Source of the DNA: Paramacrobiotus richtersi
Lineage: Eukaryota; Tardigrada; Eutardigrada; Parachela; Macrobiotidae
Direction: 5' to 3'
NCBI GenBank assembly: GCA_034698045.1
Contig: JAQGAU010000030.1
Span: 1 to 54,220 of the forward strand
DNA length: 54,220 nt
Shown: positions 12,257 through 23,091 of the stretch, piece after piece
Position numbering within the stretch: the first letter of the stretch is position 1
Layout of the letters: each line of letters starts with the position of its first letter
Notes under the pieces: generated by a model
Told to the model about the DNA's origin: nothing
Databases searched by the model: none
Seen by the model: the letters and a program-made list of their open reading frames with translations, nothing else
Position numbers and translations under genes: made by a program

Positions 12257-12770
12257 TTGTTTGTCCAATCATTCCCATTCGTGAAAGTATACACGCATGA
12301 TGTTGCTTTTAATACACTCCCTTCGGTACGCTGGGGTTCTTTTATCGAAGTTCTATAAATTACGCGAACAGTTCCTTACTATTAGATCGAAGCAAAGCAC
12401 AAACACACAACAGTTACTGATCTCACTGTCAGTACTGCTCATATTTGCACAACAAGTAGGTGTAACTTGTAAGTGCACAGTAGGTGTGAGTATTTGACAC
12501 CTACTGCAAGAAATACGATGCTGCTCCGTTTCGGTAACCATTTTAAAAATGATAATAACAGCATAAAAAAATTACGCAAATAACAGCACACACGCCTCAC
12601 CTGTGTCACTACTTAAACTTGACCAGAGCTATTCTCATCGACTCATCAGCACTGAATCACTGACCAAGCGCTAAACACTGTCACAATATCATGCATCATC
12701 AAGCTCGATAAATAGCAATATTTCTAGTCAACATGACATAGTTTAGTCGTTTCTCCGAAGTAGGTGCTAT
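12257..12770. other. Intergenic region upstream of ANKMY1-like gene, no gene seen
   Basis: About 510 nt between the start of the ANKMY1-like gene and the stop of the coiled-coil gene on the same strand. Short frames only. It should contain the ANKMY1-like promoter and the 3' UTR of the coiled-coil gene. Confidence 0.45.
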
Positions 12771-15549
12771 TCAGCCATTCGAAACTCTGGATTTGCGACG
12801 AGGTTTTCTCGCTTGGCTGTCCGAATCCGGTGAGGTCGTCGCGGATTCGCCGGCTGTCTGGTCATTTACAGCGGTCATCCCGCCGGCCTTTGCTTCAGCA
12901 GACCCTTTATTGACATCCGACCCTATTCGCTGGAACAGTTCACCCATCATTTTCTCAAAATGGGAGTAAAACTCTTTAGCTTTTTCATCCTTCTCCAGCT
13001 CTTCCGCTGTCAACTCCGGGTACGATGGTGCTCTTGCAAGAACAGCTTCGCCGTTTGCATTATCAACAGGAATATCCAAATTGTCCAACAGATCTGGATC
13101 CAAGGACGTCTGCTCCGGACGGATCCTAAATGTTACAGAAGAAATAAAATTCCCTCCTGAACTTTCCCTATTTTCCCTGGTTATTTCGACATTATCAGCT
13201 GGTTCTTCGAATAAGGATACCCCAACTTCAGTTGGCTGAATTTCTTCGGTTTCTACTTGCTCTTTTGCAGCTGGTAATGCTCCCGAAGATTTGAAAAATA
13301 ATTCAAACTGACTATCGGTCATCTGATGTATTCGATGTTGCAGCCAATCATCAGTACGATCGATATCTACTGAAGTCTTTCTGATACCGCTTGCTTCGTA
13401 ATCGTCCGCTTTGTCATTGCTCGTTGCGATTAGCTGCCCAGTAAAGTCATCATCATTGCTTGTGCGCATCGGTCGTCCCCAAATAATCTCAGGTGGATCC
13501 AGAGACTTGTAATAAAATCGCTGCATTCTGATGTCATTTTCAGCCCGACGAGCTGCGTCGTGTATCATCACGCTCTCCATATTTCGATCACGATCAACAG
13601 CTCTGAAACATTTCTGGACAACCGTCAGCGGAACGCGGGAGAATTTGGCGATGATCTTGCGGGCTGCGGTGTGCATCTTCTCCACCATTTTCCCGTAGTT
13701 TTCTTCGGGGGTATCGAAGTTTCTTCGGTATGTGCGGAAGATCTGCTGGCGAAGAAGGGATAGCGGCTTGTGAAGTTCATCTTTTCGAAATGTTCCGGTT
13801 TCGAATTTTGCATTATCCGTTTGTATGTTATCAATTTCATCTTTCAAGTAGTCAATCTGAAAAAGAACCCAGATTACGTTCGAATGTTTTGTGGGTGAAA
13901 CTCTGAAAACTTGCCTCTTCTTCTACTTTTTCACATTCTGCGGAAAGTTTCCTATGTGCTTCCGCAGCTCGCTTTGCTTCCTTTTTCATTTTCCGCTGTA
14001 AGCTCCGGCTTTCCTTCTTCAATGCACTGACTTCGTAGCAGACTGCCTTGCTCTTCTTGTGCTGTGCATCAAGCCGCTGCGCAATTTCCGCGGGTTTCAG
14101 GTCGTTTTTTAGAAGCTCGGTTTTCGTTATATCGGTCTTCATGTGTGGGAAAACAGAAAGCACAACATTCGTAAAGCGATCGATAAAGTGGATCTTTTCT
14201 TCCATTCGAATATTTGCGCAGCGAATTCGCTCGTTCTCATTGGTAGCTTTTGCGAGTCCATGTTCTGTTTTTTGGCGCAGCTCTCTTTCCGCATTGGCGG
14301 CATGGATTGCCTGTACGGTTCGTTCATCGTTCAGACGCAACTGGATATCAAGCGCTTTGGCCTGTTGTTCGCTCCGATGCAGTGCTGCGACCATTTCACT
14401 GGTCAGATTATCCACATCGAACTGCATACGATGCAGGTTGTATTGCAGAAGCGCCATTTTCTGCCGTAGTCGCTGTTGAGCACGAGTTCGCTCGATAACG
14501 TTCCATTTCTTATCTTCCTGCATTCGATGATTTTTCCGGACGATTGCCAGGAGCTGAGAAATCAGCGCCGTGTTGGCGCGATCCAAAGCAAAGTCATCCT
14601 ACAGAAAGAAAACTTTAGTGCCCTCATGTTTTTTGAAATTTGCAGGTTCTTGAGAAAATCCAGAAAAATTAAGGACTTCTAACTCGTATCAGTCTATAAC
14701 GGTGAACTCGGTATTAAATGACCATAACAAGATTTAACCAAACATAGCCATTTGTTAAATTTAAATTACGGCCTAAGAAGCGTAAGACGCACCCCTTTTC
14801 CAGTCCCTTACAGTGGGCTTGTTATGCGCACTATCCCCGCCTCCGATTCCAGCCAAATATTCCGGATTATTCCTACTCGCATTGAACTTCTGCATGACTG
14901 CACGCTGAGGAAAATTTAGCACAGGGATGTGTATCGTATGGTCTACGAGTTTGCTGGCCTCCGTCTGAATACGGTTTTTCCCACAAAACGCCATCGTGAC
15001 CTTTGGAACTCTTCTCAAATTCTTTAAAACCCGCTTCGTCTCATTGAGATTGAATGATTCCTCCCTTTTTACTCGCTGCTTTTGTTTTTTTCCAGATGCG
15101 TTGATGGAAGCAATAAATGACAAAGGGGTCGATGAGGCTTTCTGCAACAGATCTGTTGAATGGCAGGATGTTTCCCGGCCGTAGATGCTGTAATCGGTTC
15201 GATACTTTTCCGCCAAACGTTGCACAAATAAAGGAGTAGTCCGATGATGCGATCGTACGCTGCGGCGAGACGTGCGAACCGTGGAGCTGGCGCTGTGCGC
15301 GGAAAGGGATGACCTGCGAAAGGCATTTCTTCGGTTTGGTGACTGCCTCACGGAAAAGGCTTCCGACAAGCTTTTCAAGATTCGATTAGGTTTTGGCTGA
15401 ACTCCATGCTTTTGCTGGCTTTTATCGTGCTTTTTCGCTTCGTAATCCAGCGCACGAAAGACCTGGTTGATTCTCAGCTCATAATCTGTTTGTTTACGAG
15501 GTTGATCTGTTATCGCAAAGGTTACTCTCCGGTGAAGTGGTTTTGGCAT
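12771..15549 (-). CDS. Long coiled-coil protein, unrecognised
   Basis: Three exons, 15549-14812, 14598-13915 and 13856-12771, give 835 aa. The start is the ATG of MPKPLHRRVTF. Residues about 1-245 are basic and Ser/Arg-rich. Residues about 250-475 are highly charged and heptad-like with no Pro breaks (RTRAQQRLRQKMALLQYNL, AALHRSEQQAKALDIQLRL), a clear coiled coil. The C-terminal part has a conserved-looking segment (IWGRPMR, MQRFYYKSLDPP) and an acidic tail ending in basic residues. Intron 1 is phase 0, from a GTAAGG donor inside the first open frame, which joins two frames that would otherwise look like separate genes. Intron 2 (13857-13914, 58 nt) is a GC-AG intron with donor GAG|GCAAGT; no GT donor keeps the frame. 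I recognise no family. Its place among flagellar genes suggests an axonemal or basal-body protein, but that is inference. Confidence 0.72.
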
Positions 15550-15779
15550 TTTGAGGTTATCACTTTTCGAAATAGAATGCAGATCTCTCACCAAAGTTTA
15601 ATCACATTATCAAAAACACGCCGTGTAAGCTCTCTTAGTTTGACAAACTTAGCTTACAGCCACTGACAGCATTGAACTGGCTACAGTAAATATGTTTCTA
15701 AGATACCAACTGCTCTCGCTGTGACTAAACAACAAGCATTCCGCCAGTTCGAAAGCGTTTCACGTCGATTTCAGAGATC

Positions 15780-18700
15780 CTAGTTGAATCGGTTCTGAGG
15801 AAGTGGATACTTGACTTTAGGTTTGTGTTTCTTGCGCATTTGATTTCTCTCACTCATGGTCGATTGTGTTTCTTCTACCTTGTCCTTATGCATTTTGAAC
15901 ATTTCCCCAAACAGTCCCCTATCCAACGGCGCCAGCCAAGAATCTTCAGTGTCCGCTAAAGCATTGTGCCGAATATGCTGATGGTTTCTCAAGTGATGCA
16001 CAAAACTTATTGGAATGCCTTCTGGAGACAGACGTCCATCGAATCTTGCATCTCTTGGACTCGTAATCAGTTGCGCAGCTAAACCAACTGCATTACAGTA
16101 AAAAAGATCAGTTTGCTGGAACAAAACTCGTTACCGGTCTGCTTTCGCTTGATAAAATGTTTTATCTTCTTGGTTAAACTCTTCGGCGACAAAGTCCTTG
16201 CTAACTTCTGACCTTCCCTTCCGAGAGTAGGAGAAAACATGGAATATGTGTCAGTACCTAGAATATGAGGGTTTTTAAGGATGCTCAGGTTCTGCACTGT
16301 GGTAGCGATGCATACCATATTTCTGAATGATGGAATCCAAATGGTTGGACAGTTCTTTGATCTCCTGTATATTTCTCTCAACAGTCGCAATTAGTTCCAT
16401 ATCGTTAGACGCCCGTAGCAGTCCAGCCGAACCTTCTAAGACAACCGGTTGGTACGTATGGATATCGTGGATGCCAGGTAGGACAAAGCGTACTCCGTGC
16501 TTTCGTTGGAAAAAGAACTCTTCCTCCGACACGAAATCATCGTTGTCCGGCTGAAGAAATTTTGGAATTTGTTGCACTTCGAGCGTAATTTCCTCTGGGC
16601 TGTTTTCCTGCAGGCTTTTTGTAGGGTCGTTTAGATCCTTTGTTGATGAAGTTTCGAGGTGCTCACTCGATAATGGTCGATTTTCCGGCGGAAAGGGAAA
16701 ACCGGCACTTTCTACGGGATGAGCATCGGTCGGTTGTTTAGTGTACGTGCTTGAGTTGTCCTTCTCCATAATATTAATGTTTTTCACTGGGGCGACTGGA
16801 GCGCCAAGCGCTTCCGGTGTTTTTGCTTCCAAAAGTGGAGCTGCTGGCTGCGAAACTGCGATACAATTGTTGTTGTACATTTTAACCTTTTAGGAGCTGG
16901 TAAGATATCATTCTTGCCTGTTGGTATTTTGCTGGGAGCTGGGTCGGATGATTCGAAGCCGGACTGCATTGTTACAGAAGACGGAGATATGGAGGGCGGC
17001 CGATTTATTTGGACTTTCAGCGGAGATTTGTGACCGTCTTCAGTCGGGACAGTTTCCTTAACCATTCGGAAATTTTCCGCCTTCTCGTCTGCGCCAGTAA
17101 TTTGTTCCGGGGAAGGATGTACAGTGACTTCCGTACTGGCTGCCAAGTTCACTGATGGCATAGGATCAACGGACGGTTCTTCTTCCATCCAAGCTGGGTT
17201 TTCTGTTTCTTGATCCTCTCCTTTCTTTTCCAGAGCTTCTCTGACCATTTCTTCGACAGTCTTCGCTTTGCTCCCCTTTCTTTCCCACATTAGCGGAGTG
17301 ACCTTTCCATCCACCGACAGTCTGGGTATCATTAGTCGAAGGCTCGGCGCCCGAATGGGAGCAATGTACGTGAATTCGTCGCTCTGTCCTTGCACCTCCT
17401 GTAGTCGGGCTCGGTCACGAGATTTTATAAAGGATTTGAACTGAACGACCAAAGAGTCCTTTTTGGCTAGCTTGGCGTTAAAGAGAGTTGTCGTTTTCTT
17501 TGTCGTATCAACAGAAATGCGTTTTTTATAGACCGGTTGCAGTGCATCTACCAGATACGTATCGAGTAGGTGTTTCTGGTTGGTGACCTTTAGGATGTTG
17601 CGATCCGTAAGGCTGCTGTATTTCGGTAGCGGAAAGCTGGACCGAAGAAAATCATCATCCTTTTCATCCAGAGACATTGGTTCTGATCCTTCTGTGTTAT
17701 TCGAGGGTTCAGTCTCCTGAATAATTTCGGTGCCGCTCTTGCTTTTGATAGTCGGTAAGACGTCGGCACCAGGTTGTTTGTTTTCGTTATAATCGCTTTT
17801 GTTCGAGCAGGTCCCCATGACCACGCCTGCTGAACAACTTCCTTCGAAGTTCTCTGCGCAGCTGGTACCGCTCTCAAAAGGCTCCGGAACTTTATCGCTG
17901 TTACTTTGCTTCAGTGAGTCATGCACGGCTTTGTTAGCTTTTGCTCCTGGCACTTCTTTCGGCACTCGACTTGGGGTTAAATGAACAACTTCCAGCTTTC
18001 TAAGAAGTTTCTGTGCATCCTGCAGAATTCCACTTTCCGAGGGTTTCAATCCAGCTTTAGCTTTCATTTCCCGTTGAACGATATGATTAATGATCTCCTG
18101 CATTTTTCGTGTCTGTACATCGTGCTGGAACTTCGTTAGCCATCGAGAGTGAATCTTATTTTCTACACTCTGCGTCCGATTTCCAAATGACGGAGCGTAG
18201 TTCTTATACACGGGGACGTGGTGTCCTTTATCTACAACTCCATTTTTCTTAGCTTGCAGGACAATTAGTCGATTATCTTCTTCGTCAACCGCTCCAAAGC
18301 GAGAGTCATCAGATTTGGCTGCAGTATTGTGGCAGATACCGGTAATGAGTTGATGTGCAAAACGAGAACTCTCTGCAGAAAGAGACGAAACACAGCATGT
18401 ATCAGTTTCCGACGATGTTTTTGGTGTTAAACGTACCATCAGGCGTTCAGCATCGTACAGCCGGATTGTGGATTTCGCTCCCAACGGCGTCTTCGCAGTA
18501 ATACTGTTCTTTTTCGGTAGACCAACTTTCCGTTTGCCGCTACGTAGACTACCTCGAAATTTGGTAGGGTTTGGGATTATAGATTTTTTCTCATTCTTGA
18601 TGACCTGTCTACACGGCACACCGTCTTCTAGAGTTGGAAGGCACACGATTCTCATATTAGTCTGCATGCTGGCTTTAGCAGTTTGTTTGGAAAATATGCG

Positions 18701-18781
18701 GAAGATCTCACTTTCTGCAAATTTCGAAAACACAGTGTGGAATATGAACAACAAAATACATACGAATACATGCAAGCGCAT
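15780..18781 (-). CDS. Large disordered protein, unrecognised; 5' end uncertain
   Basis: Four exons, 18781-16918, 16855-16316, 16257-16135 and 16087-15780, give 944 aa. All introns are phase 1 (62, 58 and 47 nt). The first junction uses a GC donor (CAG|GCAAGA); a GTAACA donor further upstream is an alternative. The sequence is mostly low-complexity and polar (Ser, Glu, Lys, Pro) with short conserved-looking blocks such as YIAPIRAPSLRLMIPRL, HDIHTYQPVVLEG and PRDARFDGRLSPEGIPISF. I recognise no family. The ATG used gives a hydrophobic, signal-like N-terminus, yet that same stretch reads as a 49-nt intron (GTATGT...TTTGCAG). The real start may lie in an exon further upstream, next to the LINE insertion at 18870. 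The divergent neighbour is DRC3. Confidence 0.62.
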
Positions 18782-18856
18782 CGATCTGAGTCAGCCGTAT
18801 TCAGCTTCTTGTAATCTTGTTGTCTAGCTACAGAAAACAGCTTCGCTGGAAAAAGC

Positions 18857-18869
18857 ATAGCCCAAGCCA
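18857..18869. repeat. Target-site duplication, left copy (LINE copy 2)
   Basis: ATAGCCCAAGCCA occurs here and again at 19239-19251, bracketing the LINE fragment exactly. Thirteen bases match without a break. Confidence 0.85.
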
Positions 18870-19238
18870 AACTTAGACATTCCAAACTTAGAGCATCGCG
18901 AACGTCGGAAATTTATGGTGTATTGCCTCAGTGTTCGTGTGGAACTGGCGACGAAAGCACCCTGCATTATTTTTTGTTTTGCCCCAACTATAACTCCGGA
19001 GTTTGCCATCTGTTTCGAAAGTTTACGACTAGCGCCGGTTTCACGGATCTAACGTTTTTGAGCAAGCCTTGGCTTATATCGTTATTAACCAAATTCCTCG
19101 AAGAATCTAAACGCTTTGACCTTGTTTGACCTGGACATACTATAATCTGCATTCCATCACTAACGCCAATTTTTATTCGTTGGAGCGACGATCCTTTTAG
19201 CTAAGGATTCTGCTGTCTAGCAACAGAACAAGAACAAG
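18870..19238 (+). mobile_element. 5'-truncated LINE (non-LTR retrotransposon), copy 2, with ORF2 C-terminus
   Basis: A 369-bp insert flanked by the 13-bp duplication ATAGCCCAAGCCA. From its first base to a stop at 19129 it keeps an open frame encoding the C-terminal end of a LINE ORF2. The Cys/His knuckle that follows the reverse transcriptase in many non-LTR elements is visible: C-x-CG-x5-T-x2-H-x6-C (CSCG...TLHYFLFCPNY). After the stop comes about 100 nt of 3' UTR ending in CTAAGGATTCTGCTGTCTAG and a CAGAACAAGAACAAG tail, shared with copy 1 at 3149-3292. The open frame and exact duplication suggest a fairly recent insertion. It lies in the gap between two divergent genes, about 90 nt upstream of the start chosen for the 944-aa gene. 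The reverse transcriptase domain itself is missing, so I do not assign a clade. Confidence 0.88.
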
Positions 19239-19251
19239 ATAGCCCAAGCCA
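19239..19251. repeat. Target-site duplication, right copy (LINE copy 2)
   Basis: Right-hand copy of ATAGCCCAAGCCA, directly after the LINE tail. Confidence 0.85.
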
Positions 19252-19381
19252 TTTCGTTGATGCCACGTTAAAAAATCAGTCTCAAAGCGAGTGCAGTTCA
19301 CAGTTTGACTTGCAGCATCATTGAATACTATGAAGTATTAGATTTGATAACTTACCTGATAATCTGATATGACCGTTTTAA

Positions 19382-22300
19382 ATGCGTGATCAGACGAAAA
19401 TCATCCATACCTTGAGCGATTTTAATCGCGGATTACATACCCGTCGGTACATCAAGCCGACGATATGCAGTCGAGACTTTCTAACTGGAATCGCACTGGA
19501 CATGAGGTCAGAGAAAGAATGGGGATATCATCTAGCAAAGGCCACGGGTATGGATGTCAGCACCATTGTCGAAATCAATCTGGAATTTCTAAGTAAGTTG
19601 TTTTGCATGTTATGCTGCACAACGACCTGCTAAGTTAACATAGAAAATCAAAAGCCATTTGTGACCGCCAAACTTCGTTTTTGTATATAATTCTTACTGC
19701 CCATAACCGTTCTTCTGTTCGTTGGTTGACACTTGGCAGATGCGATTTTCCACAGAAGCCAAAAATGTTTTTTGATAACTATGATGTCGCAAAGTAGATT
19801 GACGACATCGCGCCAGTTCCTGTGCAGAACCACATGCTAACGCATGCGCACCATGATGCGGTTCATTCTACTCGCTGATCCGTTAATTTACCGCATTTTT
19901 GTTCTTCGTAGACATCCAGTCAACATATGGCCTCGGTTATCTGAGATCATGCCAAATATTAAAAGTCAACAACAACATCATCAGTCGCATTGTCGGACTG
20001 GATAACCTGACGGAATTACGAAGCTTAGGTAAAGCGTGGATAAAATTCAGCAGCTTTGCTATATATGCTGAAGACTCCCTGTGTTGACCAATAATAATAA
20101 TAATTTAAAAGCTGTAAAATAAACGCTTTGATTGTTGCATTTCTGCCATAACCCCAAAACAAGCAGACGTACGTAAATGAAAGAGCTACCTCGTACCTTT
20201 TAATTTGCGTTAATCTGTGCTCTTTTTACGGATCACTACATTGGATAAATGCTTATAAAGGTTTTCGCCTTCCAGAACAGATCTGTCCTTCAACAGCATC
20301 GATAAGATTGAGGGACTACATAAGTGCACAAAACTGGAGGAACTGATGCTTTTTCACAACACTATTGTGAAGCTTGAAGGACTGGAAACTTTGGAGAAAC
20401 TGACACTGCTGAATGTGGGATGTAATCAGATTGGCGATTTGTTGGAGACGGTAAAATAATAAATAATACATGCCCATGCGGAAACTGTGATAACGTATGG
20501 TGGGAAGCAAACGTGCTGAATATATTTGCGGCATTGTACGGCGAAATGTCCGAATGACAACCCCGTCCACACCGTATGGCGGCGGGTTGATCCTGCTTAT
20601 CCAGCACGGCCGGGTTGGTCGCCGCCCCGAATCCCCAACAATCATAGCAAATCGTATCTATACTAAATCCTGCTAACACCACTTGTTGAGTATCATTACC
20701 TTTCCAGGCCCGGCCAGTGTTGAACATAATATGGGCTTGGGGTTACCCCGTTTAAATGTGGATTTCAGCGGTTCTGCACCGGAACGGTGTTGTAGGCGCT
20801 GTACGACGTCTCCAGTACGAGACGGCCCTAGTAATCGCGTAACCGAGGTATATCGTTCGCTTCGCCAGGTTCCAGTGGATACTTTCGCTGCCATATAAAT
20901 TTGTAGTCAATTGCTTTGCTATGCTTTTGCCTGTGTGGTCACGGTTTCCGGATGAAGATGTTTGTCTTGTTGTAACTCGTCCGGTAGCATTTGTATCTCA
21001 CGTATCACGTGATACTGTATTGCAAGATTTATTATAGTTACAACACCGATTTATTCTGGTTACAACACCTTGATCTTTTTTTACTGCCTTATGTTTGACT
21101 GGTCGACTTGTTTCTTTCTAGTATTCCTACCTCAGACGGCTAGCTTCCCTTAGGACAGTAAACCTGGAGCGAAATCCACTGACAAAGGTCAACCACTACC
21201 GGGAACACTTGGTGGTCTATGTTCCACATTTGAAGATACTGGACTGGAAAAGAGTTTTACCAAACTTCGTAAGCAAACAAGGTTTCGCGAATTTCTGCAT
21301 GCTGCATCATAATAGTTTTCTTGCTTGTTCAAAGCTGATAAGTTCTTATAATTATGTGTTATTATTAGAAATCCCAAGCGTTTGATCTACTGCGCGATGA
21401 TTACCGAAACTACGTAGCGAAGGAGCGGCTCGACGAGAAGCGCAAAAAGATAAAAACTCTGACCGCGGAAGCAAAGAATACCAAAACTGTAAGTTTCCCA
21501 TGCATGTATCACACAGACAAAGGTCACCCCACGATTTTCCAGGTTTTCCCGATCGAAAACAGCTTGCTGAAATTTCTGAACGCGCCATTGGAAGAGTTTG
21601 AATATCTGACCGAGTTGTTCGAAGGCGGAGAAGCTGCACTGAATTCTTACAAGGAACAAATCAACCAAGTCGGACAGGGAATTGTGGACAGAATGAAGAG
21701 CTTGACCGACGCACTGGATGCGCTTGATGCCGAACTGCAGGCAAATATCAACCGTTATTTAAAGAGCTATGCTACCAGTGGACGAAAGATTACCGAAGCT
21801 TTCATACTTAAAAAAGGAGGACACCTGGATGCTGTTATTCATGAAGTTGAACAACGCGGCAAGGACGCTCTGAAGAGCTACTGTCACATTCTGGACGATA
21901 TCAGTGTGGATTTAACGAGGCTGTTAATGCAATTACAGCAGCATATCGAGGTACGTTATGACCTTCAAAAAATACTATAAAAATACAAATCTTAACGCAC
22001 AGAAAACATAATATTTAACGTTCATTAGAAATACTTCTTTTTCCTTTGCATCCACGGCCTTATCTACACTTTACTTCAATGTCAGAGTTTTTTTGCAGCA
22101 CACAGTTTCGACCAACATCAAGAAATTAGATCACCACGTACAGCAAGACTCATGCTGGCTATCCCGTGAAGTCGAAATCCTGAAGCAGTTCGAGCATTTC
22201 CTTTATGATTGGGCATGCACCGCTACGAAAGATCCGAAGTTTGACACCATACTATTGCCTAACGAAATCAGACACCTTAAAGAATTATTCGAACTAAAGC

Positions 22301-22990
22301 ATCATGGTCAAAGTAGCGACTGGTTGGTACGTAAACAAACGAAAAATTTGGGGGCGCCGATGAAATCGTTAATTCATAAGTCTTCTCTTATAGGACGCTT
22401 TTGAGACTGTGCCTTTGGTCAAGCTTATGCAACAACGGCTCAAAGAAAAACTCCTTCGTTTGGACGAATTGCAGTCAAAAACTGCAGCCGAGTTTACAGC
22501 TCGACTGGAAGCGATCCAGTCAAAATATTCCCAGCGGGAGGTCGACATTTTCCATGAGCGAATGCGAGAAATTGTCGACATGGTCGAACAGAACAAGGCC
22601 GAAGCGTATCTGCTCCGTAAGCGCATCAGCTACCGCCTGGGACGACATGAAGAGGAAGAGCTACACATCCAACCGGCCGTGAAAAACATCATGAAGCGGC
22701 GCCATAAGACCGCCACGATGAGCATGGCCGGCTCCGGACGGCCAAGGAAGGTGGAGTTCGAAAACGACGAGCCTTTACCGGATTATGTGGTCATGAAGGA
22801 TTTCAAAGAGATTGTCGACCAGATTTCTAAAGTTCCCGTGGAAGAGCGCGAGCGATTGTTCGAAATGAGAGTGGTGGAAGTGGATGATATTGCGGACTAT
22901 GTCGATATCAGAGATGAGCTTGATAAAGAAGAGTTGACGAAGAATATGAGAACGCATGAAGAAGCAGAGCAATCGAATAACGATATTTAA
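19382..22990 (+). CDS. DRC3: Dynein regulatory complex subunit 3 (DRC3/LRRC48)
   Basis: Eight exons: 19382-19592, 19912-20028, 20281-20450, 21122-21268, 21369-21488, 21543-21950, 22099-22326, 22394-22990; 665 aa (human DRC3 523 aa). The N-terminal half has SDS22-type leucine-rich repeats in the DRC3 order: LKVNNNIISRIVGLDNLTEL, LSFNSIDKIEGLHKC, LFHNTIVKLEGLETL, LRTVNLERNPLTKV, ending with a PHLKILDWKRV cap. The rest is coiled coil (ERLDEKRKKIKTL, KEQINQVGQGIVDRMKSL) with a C-terminal extension of about 140 residues. DRC3 is part of the nexin-dynein regulatory complex on axonemal doublet microtubules, where it helps regulate dynein and waveform. It converges with AK9 with only 101 nt between stop codons. 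Intron 3 is unusually long (671 nt) and may hold an antisense gene. Confidence 0.92.
20362..20894 (-). CDS. Possible small gene nested antisense in DRC3 intron 3
   Basis: Two open frames on the strand opposite DRC3 join through a phase-1 GT-AG intron of 77 nt: exon 1 20894-20747 (ATG start, basic, Ser/Thr/Arg-rich) and exon 2 20669 down to a stop at 20362. The result would be about 151 aa. Exon 2 has a Cys/Trp/His-containing stretch (CYDCWGFGAATN, CGRGCHSD) that does not look like intron sequence. The last 90 nt overlap DRC3 exon 3 antisense, so the true end may be earlier. I recognise no family. It could also be a decayed insertion that lengthened the intron. Confidence 0.3.
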
Positions 22991-23091
22991 TACTAACACG
23001 AAAGGACACAGTTGTTTACTGGGATAACTAGCGATTGTAAAAATAAGCGATAACAAAACAAAACTTCGTGATTGTTCGCACTGCTGCATTG

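Noticed and set aside
14773..14811. A stop codon ending an independent 15.5-14.8 kb gene
   Set aside because: A GTAAGG donor just before this point joins in phase 0 to the coiled-coil exon at 14598, and no other start exists for that exon.
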